Shown here: positions 27,101 to 35,409 of the stretch, in pieces | Layout: the number at the start of each line of letters is the position of its first letter | Position numbering within the stretch: the first letter of the stretch is position 1 | DNA from: Stenotrophomonas sp. Ste86 | Lineage (GTDB): Bacteria > Pseudomonadota > Gammaproteobacteria > Xanthomonadales > Xanthomonadaceae | Assembly: GCF_024519465.1 (NCBI RefSeq) | Contig: NZ_JALJRW010000002.1 | Location: 62,001 to 126,000, forward strand | DNA: 64,000 bases | Reading direction: 5' to 3' | Notes under the pieces: model-generated | Database searches by the model: none | The model's input: only the letters and a program-made list of their open reading frames with translations | What the model was told of the DNA's origin: nothing | Made by a program: the position numbers and the translations under genes

Positions 27101-27693
27101 GTGAGGAGCTGGCCGAATCGGCGCGTTCGCTGATCTTCGCCTTCGGCCTGGCGATCTTCCTGGTCTACCTGGTGATGGCGTCGCAGTTCGAATCGCTGCT
27201 GCACCCGTTCGTCATCCTGTTCACCATCCCGCTGGCCCTGGTTGGCGCGATCCTGGCGCTGATGCTGACCGGCAAGCCGATTTCGGTGGTGGTGTTCATC
27301 GGCCTGATCCTGCTGGTGGGGCTGGTGACCAAGAACGCGATCATCCTGATCGACAAGGTCAACCAGCTGCGCGAGTCCGGGGTGCCCAAGCAGCAGGCAC
27401 TGGTGGAGGGCGCGCGCTCACGCCTGCGGCCGATCATCATGACCACCCTGTGCACGCTGTTCGGCTTCCTGCCGCTGGCGGTGGCGATGGGCGAGGGCGC
27501 CGAAGTGCGCGCGCCGATGGCGATCACCGTCATCGGTGGCCTGCTGGTGTCCACCCTGCTGACCCTGATCGTCATCCCGGTGGTGTACGACCTGCTGGAT
27601 CGTCGCGGCGATGCGTATTACCGCGAACGTGGGCGCAAGCAAGCCGGTTTCGTCGAGACCCCCGGCACCGGCACCGCACAGGAGCCGGCATGA
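24184..27693 (+). CDS. RND efflux permease, first of two (HAE1-like)
   Basis: A 1169-residue inner membrane proton-driven exporter, longer than the usual 1020-1050. The extra length is partly a cytoplasmic N-terminal tail of about 30 residues, an Ala/Ser-rich insert near residues 280-320, and a long loop near 560-640. Proton-relay residues are canonical: the Asp pair in GLVVDDSIVVLES and the Lys in GLVTKNAIILID. It overlaps both neighbours by ATGA junctions. Two unequal permeases with one adaptor recall MdtABC or SmeIJK, where the permeases form a mixed trimer. The substrate is unknown. Confidence 0.93.
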   Translation: MTSAGNDHGKDPHAGERPGAHGGGLVEFATRRRVTIAMCTVTLMLFGFIALGNLKVNLLPDLSYPTLTVRTEYTGAAPTEIETLISEPVEEAVGVVKNLRKLKSVSRTGQSDVVLEFAWGTNMDQASLEVRDKMEALNLPLEAKAPVLLRFNPSTAPIMRLVISAKKEAATDADAVRQLTELRRYADEDLKKKLEPVTGVAAVKVGGGLEDEIQVDIDQQKLAQLNLPIDTVIKRLKEENINISGGRLEEGSQRFLVRTVNQFADLDDIRNLLVTTQGSNGSAADAAMQQMFAIAASTGSDAAVAAASAAQSASSSSASTVANGMPVRLKDVASVRQGYKEREAIIRLGGKEAVELAIYKEGDANTVATAAALRTKLEQIKGQIPGDAELTTIEDQSRFIEHAISDVKKDAVIGGLLAILIIFLFLRDGWSTFVISLSLPVSIITTFFFMGQMGLSLNVMSLGGLALATGLVVDDSIVVLESIAKARERGLGILEAAIAGTREVSMAVVASTLTTIAVFLPLVFVDGIAGQLFRDQALTVAIAIAISLLVSMTLIPMLSSLKGRPPLAFPEEPAHATWQPEQRWLKPVAGSRRGVGALVRWTCFGLAWAVIRVSRGIVAVVGPVMRKASDVAMKPYAGAERGYLKLLPGALHHPGKVLGLAGLAFVATLALVPMLGADLIPQLAQDRFEMTAKLPAGTPLKQTDALVRELQLAHAKDDQIASLYGVSGSGTRLDASPTESGENIGKLTVVMAGGGDARTEAAITERLRDSMKQHPGVQVDFARPALFSFSTPLEVELRGQDMATLEHAGQALAAMLRNNPHYADVKSTVEEGFPEIQIRFDQERAGALGLTTRQIADVVVKKVRGDVATRYSFRDRKIDVLVRAQEGDRASVDSIRRLIVNPGSSRPVTLDAVAEVVATNGPSEIHRADQTRVAVVSANLRDIDLGGAVREVQDMVAKDPLGAGVGMHIGGQGEELAESARSLIFAFGLAIFLVYLVMASQFESLLHPFVILFTIPLALVGAILALMLTGKPISVVVFIGLILLVGLVTKNAIILIDKVNQLRESGVPKQQALVEGARSRLRPIIMTTLCTLFGFLPLAVAMGEGAEVRAPMAITVIGGLLVSTLLTLIVIPVVYDLLDRRGDAYYRERGRKQAGFVETPGTGTAQEPA

Positions 27694-30600
27694 GCATCGC
27701 CGAATTCTCCATCCGCCGTCCCATCACCACCATCATGTGCTTCGTGTCGCTGGCGGTGGTGGGGCTGATCGCCTCGTTGCGGTTGCCGCTGGAGGCACTG
27801 CCGGACATCTCGGCCCCGTTCCTGTTCGTGCAGGTGCCGTACACCGGTTCCACCCCCGAGGAAGTGGAGCGCAACATCATCCGCCCCACCGAAGAAGCGC
27901 TGGCCACCATGACCGGGATCAAGCGCATGCGCTCCTCGGCCACCTCCGAAGGGGCCAGCATCTTCATCGAGTTCACCGACTGGGACCGCGACATCGCCAT
28001 CGCCGCCTCGGACGCGCGCGAGCGCATCGACGCGATCCGCACCGACCTGCCCGATGACCTGCAGCGTTACAGCGTGTTCAAGTGGTCCAGCAGCGATGAC
28101 CCGGTGCTCAAGGTGCGCCTGGCCAGCAGCAGCGACCTCACCGGCGCGTACGACATGCTCGACCGCGAGTTCAAGCGGCGCATCGAACGCATCCCCGGCG
28201 TGGCCCGGGTCAATATCTCCGGCGCGCCACCCAACGAGGTGGAGATCGCGATCAGCCCGGACCGCCTGACCGCGCACAACCTGAGCATCAACGACCTCAG
28301 CGACCGTCTGCGCACGCTGAACTTCTCGATCTCGGCCGGGCAGATCGATGACAACGGCCAGCGCGTGCGCATCCAGCCGGTCGGGGAGATCACCGACCTG
28401 CAGGAGCTGCGCGACCTGGTGATCGACACCAAGGGCCTGCGCCTTGGCGACATCGCCGACATCCGGCTCAAGCCCACGCGGATGAACTACGGCCGCCGCC
28501 TGGATGGCAACCCGGCCGTCGGCCTGGACATCTTCAAGGAGCGCAGCGCCAACCTGGTGGAAGTTTCGCGCGCAGCGCTCGCCGAAGTGGAGGCAATCCG
28601 CAAGCAGCCGTCGATGCGCGATGTGCAGATCAAGGTCATCGACAACCAGGGCAAGATGGTCACCTCCTCGCTGCTGGAGCTGGCCGAGGCCGGCGCGGTC
28701 GGTCTGCTGCTGTCGATCACGGTGCTGTTCTTCTTCCTGCGCCATTGGCCGTCCACGCTGATGGTGACCCTGGCGATCCCGATCTGTTTCGTGATCACCC
28801 TGGGCTTCATGTACTTTGCCGGCGTCACGCTCAACATCCTGACCATGATGGGGCTGCTGCTGGCCGTCGGCATGCTGGTGGACAACGCGGTGGTGGTGGT
28901 GGAGAGCATCTACCAGGAACGCGAACGCATGCCCGACCAGCCGCGGCTGGCCTCGATCATCGGAACGCGCAACGTGGCCATCGCGCTGAGTGCCGGCACC
29001 CTGTGCCACTGCATCGTGTTCGTGCCGAACCTGTTCGGTGAAACCAACAACATCAGCATCTTCATGTCGCAGATCGCGATCACCATTTCGGTCTCGCTGC
29101 TGGCCTCGTGGCTGGTGGCGGTCAGCCTGATCCCGATGCTGTCCGCGCGCATGCAGACCCCCAAGCTGGTGCACGCCGAATCCGGGGTGATCGCGCGCCT
29201 CCAGCGCCGCTATGCCAAGGTCCTGCGCTGGACGCTGGAACATCGGGGCTGGAGCGTGTTCGGCATCCTGATGGTGGTGGCCATCAGCCTGGTGCCGATG
29301 AAGCTGACCAAGATCGACATGTTCGGGGGCGAAGGTGGCCACGAGGTATTCATCGGCTACAACTGGAAGGGCGCCTACACCTACAGCCAGATGTCCGAGG
29401 AAGTCGCCCGCGTCGAGCACTACCTCGATGGTCAGCGCGAGAAGCTGCACATCACCCAGATCTATTCCTGGTACAGCGAGCAGGAAGGCAGCAGCACGAC
29501 GGTGACCTTCGACGCAGCGCATGCCGACAACATGCCTGCCGTGCAGGAAGCGCTGCGCAAGGGCCTGCCGCGTTCGGCGCGTGCCGATTACATCGTCGGC
29601 AACCAGGGCGGCGACGGTGGCGGCAGCAGCAATCAATCCGTGCAGGTGCAGCTGGTCGGCGACTCGACCAAGATGCTGCAGGAGATCGGCGAGGAGGTGG
29701 TGCCGCTGCTGGCACAGCGCAAGGAACTGCGCGACGTGCGCATCGACAACGGCGAGAAGGGCAGCGAGCTGGCCATCCACGTCGATCGCGAGCGCGCGGC
29801 GGCGTTCGGCTTCAATGCAGAGCAGGTCGCCAGCTTCGTCGGCCTGGCGCTGCGCGGTGCGCCGATGCGCGAGTTCCGCCGCGGCGACAGCGAGGTGCCG
29901 GTGTGGGTGCGGTTTGCCGGGGCCGAACAGAGTAGCCCGGAAGACCTGGCCAGCTTCACCGTGCGTACCGGCGACGGCCGATCGGTGCCGTTGCTGAGCC
30001 TGGTGGATGTGTCGATCAAGCCGTCGGCGACGCAGATCGGCCGCACCAACCGCCAGACCACGTTGACCATCAAGGCCAACCTTGCCGAGAAGATCACCGC
30101 CCCGGAAGCGCGCAAGGCGATGGAAGCGACGCTGACGCCGATGAGCTTCCCGGCCGGCTATACCTTCACCTTCGATGGCGGCGACTACGGCAATGACAAC
30201 GAGGCGATGCAGCAGATGCTGTTCAACCTGATCATCGCGTTGGTGATGATCTACGTGGTGATGGCCGCGGTGTTCGAATCGCTGTTGTTCCCGGCGGCGA
30301 TCATGAGCGGGGTGCTGTTCTCGATCTTCGGGGTGTTCTGGTTGTTCTGGCTGACCGGGACCTCGTTCGGAATCATGTCTTTCATCGGCATCCTGGTGCT
30401 GATGGGCGTGGTGGTGAACAACGGCATCGTGATGATCGAGCACATCAACAACCTGCGCCAGCGCGGCATGGGCCGCACCCAAGCGCTGGTGGAAGGCTCG
30501 CGCGAGCGGTTGCGCCCGATCATGATGACCATGGGCACCGCGATCCTGGCGATGATCCCGATCTCGCTCACCGACACCCAGCTGCTGGGCAACGGCCCGC

Positions 30601-30776
30601 CGTACTACCCGATGGCACGTGCCATTGCCGGCGGCCTGGCGTTCTCCACGGTGGTCAGTCTGCTGTTCCTGCCGACCATCTACGCGATGCTCGATGACAT
30701 GAGCATCGCGGTGGGCAGGATCATCCGCCGCGCCCGCGGCCTGCCGGCGAAGGGCGAAGCGGCAACGGTCGCCTGA
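27690..30776 (+). CDS. RND efflux permease, second of two
   Basis: A 1028-residue RND permease of normal length. The start MSIAEFSIRRPITTIM overlaps the previous stop in an ATGA junction; an upstream extension is only the shadow of the first permease. In the proton-relay helices it has MLVDNAVVVVES and VVVNNGIVMIE, so an Asn replaces the second Asp and another Asn replaces the Lys of the canonical set. Some RND branches share such changes, but next to a canonical partner they suggest that the two permeases have unequal roles in one complex. Confidence 0.93.
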   Translation: MSIAEFSIRRPITTIMCFVSLAVVGLIASLRLPLEALPDISAPFLFVQVPYTGSTPEEVERNIIRPTEEALATMTGIKRMRSSATSEGASIFIEFTDWDRDIAIAASDARERIDAIRTDLPDDLQRYSVFKWSSSDDPVLKVRLASSSDLTGAYDMLDREFKRRIERIPGVARVNISGAPPNEVEIAISPDRLTAHNLSINDLSDRLRTLNFSISAGQIDDNGQRVRIQPVGEITDLQELRDLVIDTKGLRLGDIADIRLKPTRMNYGRRLDGNPAVGLDIFKERSANLVEVSRAALAEVEAIRKQPSMRDVQIKVIDNQGKMVTSSLLELAEAGAVGLLLSITVLFFFLRHWPSTLMVTLAIPICFVITLGFMYFAGVTLNILTMMGLLLAVGMLVDNAVVVVESIYQERERMPDQPRLASIIGTRNVAIALSAGTLCHCIVFVPNLFGETNNISIFMSQIAITISVSLLASWLVAVSLIPMLSARMQTPKLVHAESGVIARLQRRYAKVLRWTLEHRGWSVFGILMVVAISLVPMKLTKIDMFGGEGGHEVFIGYNWKGAYTYSQMSEEVARVEHYLDGQREKLHITQIYSWYSEQEGSSTTVTFDAAHADNMPAVQEALRKGLPRSARADYIVGNQGGDGGGSSNQSVQVQLVGDSTKMLQEIGEEVVPLLAQRKELRDVRIDNGEKGSELAIHVDRERAAAFGFNAEQVASFVGLALRGAPMREFRRGDSEVPVWVRFAGAEQSSPEDLASFTVRTGDGRSVPLLSLVDVSIKPSATQIGRTNRQTTLTIKANLAEKITAPEARKAMEATLTPMSFPAGYTFTFDGGDYGNDNEAMQQMLFNLIIALVMIYVVMAAVFESLLFPAAIMSGVLFSIFGVFWLFWLTGTSFGIMSFIGILVLMGVVVNNGIVMIEHINNLRQRGMGRTQALVEGSRERLRPIMMTMGTAILAMIPISLTDTQLLGNGPPYYPMARAIAGGLAFSTVVSLLFLPTIYAMLDDMSIAVGRIIRRARGLPAKGEAATVA

Positions 30777-30812
30777 ACGCCCCCCCTGGCCGGCCAACGT
30801 ACCCGGCTTTAG

Positions 30813-30872
30813 GTAGTGCCGGCCGCTGGCCCGCTCCCCGCTTCCCGGTAGTGCCGGCCGCTGGCCGGCTCC
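30813..30872 (+). repeat. Two SMAG elements after the RND operon
   Basis: GTAGTGCCGGCCGCTGGC starts at 30813 and again at 30848 (35-base period). The first copy has one change that breaks its stem; the second is perfect. Confidence 0.8.
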
Positions 30873-30964
30873 ACGCGAATCCCAGATTCCCGGTACCGCC
30901 GGCCGTCGGCCCGGACGGGCAGTGCCAGGCTGTGTCTTCGCTCCGGTATGTCGCGAGCGTGAGG

Positions 30965-31060
30965 GCCCCGTAGCAGCCGGCAGGCCCCTGGCGCAAATGT
31001 CCCCCGGCCTGGCGGCCTCCTCCTTTATTTTGCCCAGGGGCCTACCGGCTGCTACGGGGC
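30965..31060. repeat. Long palindrome, core-and-arms family 2, copy A
   Basis: Arms at 30965-30991 and 31034-31060 are reverse complements over 27 bases with one mismatch. The loop holds GGCGGCC followed by TCCTCCTTTATTTTGCC. That segment recurs in the loop of the neighbouring palindrome (inverted), whose arms are unrelated. There is no gene in 30777-31342. Confidence 0.8.
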
Positions 31061-31099
31061 TCGGCTTGCGGTACAGGCCAGGAGCCGGGCACGTTTGAT

Positions 31100-31233
31100 G
31101 GCGGTTGGTGGGTCGGGCGCTGGGCGCCCATTCCCTTGGAGGCGAAATAAAGGAGGAGGTGGCGGCCGCAGGCCGACGCCGGGGGCGTCGCCGGAAAGGG
31201 CATGGGCGCCCAGCGCCCGACCCACCGACCGCC
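31100..31233. repeat. Long palindrome, core-and-arms family 2, copy B (inverted)
   Basis: Arms at 31100-31131 and 31202-31233 are 32 bases each and pair with a single mismatch. The 70-base loop contains GGCGAAATAAAGGAGGAGG at 31141-31159, the inverted form of the conserved segment in copy A. It also has two internal hairpins, GGCGGCCGC and GACGCC-GGGGG-CGTC. Confidence 0.8.
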
Positions 31234-31290
31234 GCGCCTGGAAGAAGTCAACGCACGCTTCTGCTCGCCCCGCATAGGGGGCGAAGAACC

Positions 31291-31317
31291 AAAAAAAAGG
31301 CCACGCATTGCGTGGCC
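31291..31317 (-). terminator. Intrinsic terminator of the TraB/GumN-GNAT-aguB unit
   Basis: Read on the minus strand, GGCCACGCAATGCGTGGCC forms a stem of about eight base pairs and is followed by eight T. It lies 25 bases after the TraB/GumN stop codon. Confidence 0.92.
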
Positions 31318-31342
31318 CTTCGATACGCCTCGGCGCAGGGAA

Positions 31343-32575
31343 TTACCCCGCCACCTTCCCCCACACCTGGAAGCCGGTCAGCCACAGTCCCAGCATGCTG
31401 CCCAGGTTGGTCAGCATGAAGGTCAGCACCACGCGGGTGACGCGGTTGCGGTACCAGCCCCTCACGCTCTGCGCATCGTCGCGCAGCTTGAGGAAATCCT
31501 CGTACGCTGGCTTGCGCAGGCGGGTTTCCACCAGCGCCGCGAAGGCACCGGTGGGAATGCTCAGGCGGAACGGCTTGAACGGGGCGACCACGATCGCGGT
31601 CAGGATGCTCAAGGGATGGCTGCCGGCCAGCAGACACCCCAGGCCCGCCAGGCCACCGGTGTACATCGCCCAGGTCAGCAGCAACTCACCGCCCACGCCC
31701 ATGCCGCCACGGTAGAAGCCGACCGCGATACCCGCCAGCACGATCGCCAGGATGGTCAGGGTGATCCACGGGATGTTGCGCTTTTTCGCCACTTCTTCCA
31801 GCGATTCGCGCAAGGGACCCGGCGCATCGGTATCGGTTTCCAGATACTTCGCCAGCCCGGCCAGGTGGCCGGCGCCGACCACCGCCAGCACCTCGCGCTG
31901 CGCAGGGTCGTGCACTTCGCGCAGGCGGGTGGCCATGTAGCGGTCACGCTCGCCGATGATGGTCTCGTACAGCGCCGGACTTTCGCTGGCGAATTCGCCG
32001 AAACTCGCTTCGAGCATGTCGCCCTGCTTGAGCTTCTCGATCTCTTCCTCGCCCACGTCTTCAGAGGCGAACAGGCCCGCGCCCAGTCCCATCACCAGCT
32101 TTATCCGGCCGAAGAAACCCAGCCGCTGCGACGCGCGCTTGAAGGTCAGCCCGACTTCGCGGTCGATCAGATGCACCGGCAGGTGCTGTTCGTTGGCCAG
32201 GGTCACCGCGCGCTTGAGCTCGGCGCCCGGCTCGATGCCGAGTTGTTCGGCCAGGCGACGCTGGTAGGCGGCCAGCGCCAGGTTGGCGGCAAACAGTGCC
32301 ACGCGGCCCTTGCGGATCACCTCGACCAGGTCCAGCTTGGCCATCGCATCGGGGTTGGTCAGCGCCTGCAGGCGCTGCGCGTCGAGCTCGACTGCCACCG
32401 CATCGAAGCGGCCGCTGCGGATCGCCCGTTCCACCGCCTCCACGCTGGCCTGGGACACGTGCGCGGTGCCGAGCAGGGTGTAACGCACGCCGTCGCGTTC
32501 GACCACGCGCACGGGCTGGCCGGCGAACAGGGTGTCGCCGGTGTCATCGATCTGGGGTTCAGTCATTTCATTCAT
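31343..32575 (-). CDS. TraB/GumN family membrane protein
   Basis: A 410-residue protein. The N-terminal 240 residues are the TraB/GumN domain, related to TIKI-type metalloproteases, with YTLLGTAHVSQASVEAVERAI near residue 50 and VAVVGAGHLAGLAKYLE near 225; the GTAH and GAGH histidines are candidate metal ligands. Four or more hydrophobic helices follow, anchoring it to the membrane. The function in bacteria is not settled. The ATG at 32575 overlaps the last codons of the GNAT gene by eight bases; an ATG three codons later is also possible. Confidence 0.88.
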   Translation of the reverse strand: MNEMTEPQIDDTGDTLFAGQPVRVVERDGVRYTLLGTAHVSQASVEAVERAIRSGRFDAVAVELDAQRLQALTNPDAMAKLDLVEVIRKGRVALFAANLALAAYQRRLAEQLGIEPGAELKRAVTLANEQHLPVHLIDREVGLTFKRASQRLGFFGRIKLVMGLGAGLFASEDVGEEEIEKLKQGDMLEASFGEFASESPALYETIIGERDRYMATRLREVHDPAQREVLAVVGAGHLAGLAKYLETDTDAPGPLRESLEEVAKKRNIPWITLTILAIVLAGIAVGFYRGGMGVGGELLLTWAMYTGGLAGLGCLLAGSHPLSILTAIVVAPFKPFRLSIPTGAFAALVETRLRKPAYEDFLKLRDDAQSVRGWYRNRVTRVVLTFMLTNLGSMLGLWLTGFQVWGKVAG

Positions 32576-33098
32576 TCGAAGGGGCGCTGTCGGCACCATC
32601 GCCGAGCGCACGCTGCATCTGGACAGTGTCCAGCCAGCGGCCATGCTTGCGGCCGAGGCCGCGGAAAATGCCGACGGTGTGGAAACCGAAGCGCTCGTGC
32701 AGTTTGATCGAGGCGGTGTTGGTCGGCTCGCCGATCACCGCCACCATCTGCCGGTACCCGCGTGCCACGCAGGCATCGATCAGCCCCTGCAGCAGCGCCG
32801 TGCCGACGCCGCGGCCCTGGAAGCCCGCATCCACGTAGACCGAGTTTTCCACGGTCCACTGGTAGGCGATGCGCCCGCGATAGGTGTTGGCATAGGCGTA
32901 ACCGGCCACCTGGCCATCGACCTCGGCCACGATGTACGGAAACCCGCGGCCGACGATGTCGTGCATGCGCCGCTGCATCTCCGCCGCGTCGGGCACGTCG
33001 TACTCGTACGTATTGACCAGATCGGTCACCTCCACCGCGTAGATCGCGGTGATGGCGGGGATGTCGGCGTCGGTGGCGTCGCGCAGGGACACGGTCAC
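32568..33098 (-). CDS. GNAT family N-acetyltransferase
   Basis: A 176-residue acetyltransferase of the type annotated as phosphinothricin or amino acid N-acetyltransferase. The acetyl-CoA loop is visible as GFQGRGVGTALLQGLI, with the beta-bulge VYVDAGFQ before it and NTASIKLHERFGFHTVG after it. The start is taken as GTG 33098 (VTVSLRDATDAD), with AGGA ten bases upstream and 19 bases after aguB. The substrate is not evident; the operon with aguB hints at a small amine or amino acid. Confidence 0.87.
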   Translation of the reverse strand: MTVSLRDATDADIPAITAIYAVEVTDLVNTYEYDVPDAAEMQRRMHDIVGRGFPYIVAEVDGQVAGYAYANTYRGRIAYQWTVENSVYVDAGFQGRGVGTALLQGLIDACVARGYRQMVAVIGEPTNTASIKLHERFGFHTVGIFRGLGRKHGRWLDTVQMQRALGDGADSAPSNE

Positions 33099-33117
33099 GG
33101 GGCAGGGGTCCTGGGTA

Positions 33118-34005
33118 TCAGTCGATGTAGCGCTTGAGCAGGTCGCCGTACGCATCGATGCGGCGATCGCGCAGGAACGGCCAGATCCGCCGCACGTGTT
33201 CGCTGCGCTGCAGGTCGACCTCGCAGATCAGCACGGTGGGCTCGCCACCGGCTTCGGCGATGAACTCGCCCTGTGGGCCGAGCACGTGGCTGTTGCCCCA
33301 GAACTGGATGCCCGAGGCGCCCAGCGGCGAGGCTTCGTGACCGACGCGGTTGCAGCTCAGCACCGGCACGCCATTGGCCACTGCGTGACCGCGATGGCTG
33401 AGCACCCACGCATCGCGCTGGCGGCCCTGCTCGTCCTGCTGGTCCTCCGGATCCCAGCCGATGGCGGTGGGGTAGAGCAGCAGCTCGGCGCCGGCCAGCG
33501 CCATCAGGCGCGCCGCTTCCGGATACCACTGGTCCCAGCACACCAGCACGCCGAGGCGACCCACCGAGGTATCGATCGGCTTGAAGCCGATGTCGCCCGG
33601 GGTGAAGTAGAACTTCTCATAGAAGCCCGGATCGTCCGGGATGTGCATCTTGCGGTACTTGCCCAACAGCGTGCCGTCCTTTTCGAAGACGACCGCGGTG
33701 TTGTGGTAGAGCCCGGCGGCACGGCGTTCGAACAGCGAGCCGACGATGACCACGCCATGTTTTTTGGCCAGCGCGCCGAGGCGCTCGGTGCTCGGGCCCG
33801 GGATCGGCTCGGCCAGGTCGAACTCGTCCACCGACTCGTGCTGGCAGAAGTACGCGCCGTTGTGCAGTTCCTGCAGCAGGATCAGCTTGGCACCCTGGGC
33901 GGCCGCTTCAGCCACGCGCGTTTCGATCACGGCCAGGTTGGCCGCGGCGTCACCGTGGTTGCGCTCCTGGATCAGGGCGACGGAAAGGGTGTGGCGTGAG
34001 CTCAT
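33118..34005 (-). CDS. aguB: N-carbamoylputrescine amidase AguB
   Basis: AguB hydrolyses N-carbamoylputrescine to putrescine, CO2 and ammonia. The 295-residue protein is a nitrilase-superfamily enzyme, with the catalytic triad visible as E46 (LLQELHNG), K119 (YRKMHIP) and C156 (VCWDQWYPE). The C-terminus keeps the family motif RRIWPFLRDRRID. The start MSSRHTLSVALIQ matches relatives. aguA lies upstream on the same strand, 320 bases away across a repeat, so the pair covers agmatine to putrescine. Confidence 0.95.
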   Translation of the reverse strand: MSSRHTLSVALIQERNHGDAAANLAVIETRVAEAAAQGAKLILLQELHNGAYFCQHESVDEFDLAEPIPGPSTERLGALAKKHGVVIVGSLFERRAAGLYHNTAVVFEKDGTLLGKYRKMHIPDDPGFYEKFYFTPGDIGFKPIDTSVGRLGVLVCWDQWYPEAARLMALAGAELLLYPTAIGWDPEDQQDEQGRQRDAWVLSHRGHAVANGVPVLSCNRVGHEASPLGASGIQFWGNSHVLGPQGEFIAEAGGEPTVLICEVDLQRSEHVRRIWPFLRDRRIDAYGDLLKRYID

Positions 34006-34148
34006 CCGAGTGCGGTCCTGCGGGGGAAAAACGCAGTTTATCGCGGATGGGTGCACGCGGCGTGCTGTGCGCTAAATGGGCGGCGATGCCACGTTGTCGC
34101 CATCGTCGGGGCACGGTGCAGAGGGCGGCGCGTCGTTTGCGCAGGCAG

Positions 34149-34252
34149 GCGGGACGGGCAGCCCAATCCAGGACACGCCGTGAACCCATCCTTGGGGGCT
34201 CGTGGGCGCCATCCATGGCGCCCAACGGTCCTGGATCGCGCTGCCCGCCCGC
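34149..34252. repeat. Long palindrome, core-and-arms family 1, copy 3
   Basis: The 53-base core at 34175-34227 matches those at 1975-2027 and 2227-2279. Arms at 34149-34174 and 34228-34252 pair with each other (two mismatches and one extra base) but not with the arms of the other copies. It fills much of the 320-base aguA-aguB spacer, which holds no gene. Confidence 0.8.
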
Positions 34253-34325
34253 TCTACCGACATCCAGGCGCGCCGAGGGAGAGGAGCTGCTGGCCGCGAC
34301 CGTGGGTCGTGGCCTGCAGCAGGGG

Positions 34326-35363
34326 TCAGGCCAGCAACCCTTCCGGCAGCTGCATGGTGATGCAGTGCAGGCTGCCGTTCTGCCAGATCAGTGATCGGCA
34401 CGGCACCGGCACGATCTCGCGGTCCGGATAGGCCTGGGCCAGCACCGCGCGCGCGGCCTCGTCGGCGACATCGCCGTAGGCCGGCATCAGTACCGCGCCG
34501 TTGAGGATCAGGTAGTTGGCGTAGGACGCGGCCAGGCGGCGGCCATCGTCGATCACCGGCTGCGCCCACGGCAGCGGGAACAGGCGGTACGGCGTGCCCT
34601 GCGCCGTGCGCAGCGCGGCCAGCTCGTTGCCCATTGCCTGCAGTTCGGCGAAGTGCGAATCGCCGCTGTCATCGCAGGCCTGGTAGACGATGCTGTCCAC
34701 CGACGCGAAGCGCGCCAGGGTATCGATGTGGGCGTCGGTGTCGTCGCCTTCCAGGTAGCCGTGGTCCAGCCACAGCACCCGGTCCTGCTGCAGCCAGTTG
34801 GCCAGGTCCGCGCTGAGCGAATCGCGCGCGCGGTCTGGATGACGCTCGTGCAGGCACTGCCAGGTGGTCAGCAGGGTGCCGGCGCCGTCGGTTTCGATGC
34901 CGCCGCCTTCCAGTGCGAAGGGAATGCTCTGCACCTCGGCCGTTGGTGCGAACACGCCGGCCGCATGCAGCACCCCGACCAGTTGGTCGTCCAGGCTCGC
35001 GTCGAACTTGCCGCCCCAGCCGGTGAAGCGGAAGTCGAGCAGGCGGAAGCCGCCGTCGGCACGCTTGAGCGTGATCGGGCCGGAATCGCGCAGCCAGGTG
35101 TCGTCGTATTGCGCGGTGACGAAACGGACGCGGTCCATGTCGATCCGGTTGGAGCGCAGGCGCGCATCGGCGTAGGCCTCCAGGTCATCGTCGGCGACGA
35201 TGATCAGCACCGGCTGGAAGCGGGTGATGGCCGCAACCAGGGCGATGTAGGTGTCCTCGACGTCACCCAGGCGGTCGGCCCAGTCGGTGTCGGCGTGGGG
35301 CCAGGCGATCAGGATGGCGGACTGGGTTTCCCATTCGGCCGGAAAGCGGAGCGTGTCGTTCAT
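34326..35363 (-). CDS. aguA: Agmatine deiminase AguA
   Basis: AguA converts agmatine to N-carbamoylputrescine and ammonia, the step before AguB. The 345-residue protein has WPHADTDWADRL near the N-terminus. The guanidino-group-binding segment YDDTWLRDSGPI and FTGWGGKFD follow, then FALEGGGIETDG, HGYLEGDDTDAHID and the catalytic cysteine C334 in GSLHCITMQ. All motifs of the family are intact. Confidence 0.96.
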   Translation of the reverse strand: MNDTLRFPAEWETQSAILIAWPHADTDWADRLGDVEDTYIALVAAITRFQPVLIIVADDDLEAYADARLRSNRIDMDRVRFVTAQYDDTWLRDSGPITLKRADGGFRLLDFRFTGWGGKFDASLDDQLVGVLHAAGVFAPTAEVQSIPFALEGGGIETDGAGTLLTTWQCLHERHPDRARDSLSADLANWLQQDRVLWLDHGYLEGDDTDAHIDTLARFASVDSIVYQACDDSGDSHFAELQAMGNELAALRTAQGTPYRLFPLPWAQPVIDDGRRLAASYANYLILNGAVLMPAYGDVADEAARAVLAQAYPDREIVPVPCRSLIWQNGSLHCITMQLPEGLLA

Positions 35364-35409
35364 GGTCTCGATGCGATGGCCCGCCGGGTGGCGGGCAGTA
35401 GGAATGGGG

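Noticed and set aside
25225..30797. Very long minus-strand open frames opposite the RND permeases (659 and 1059 codons)
   Set aside because: Mirror frames of strongly biased codons; their His/Arg/Gln-rich translations have no family features.
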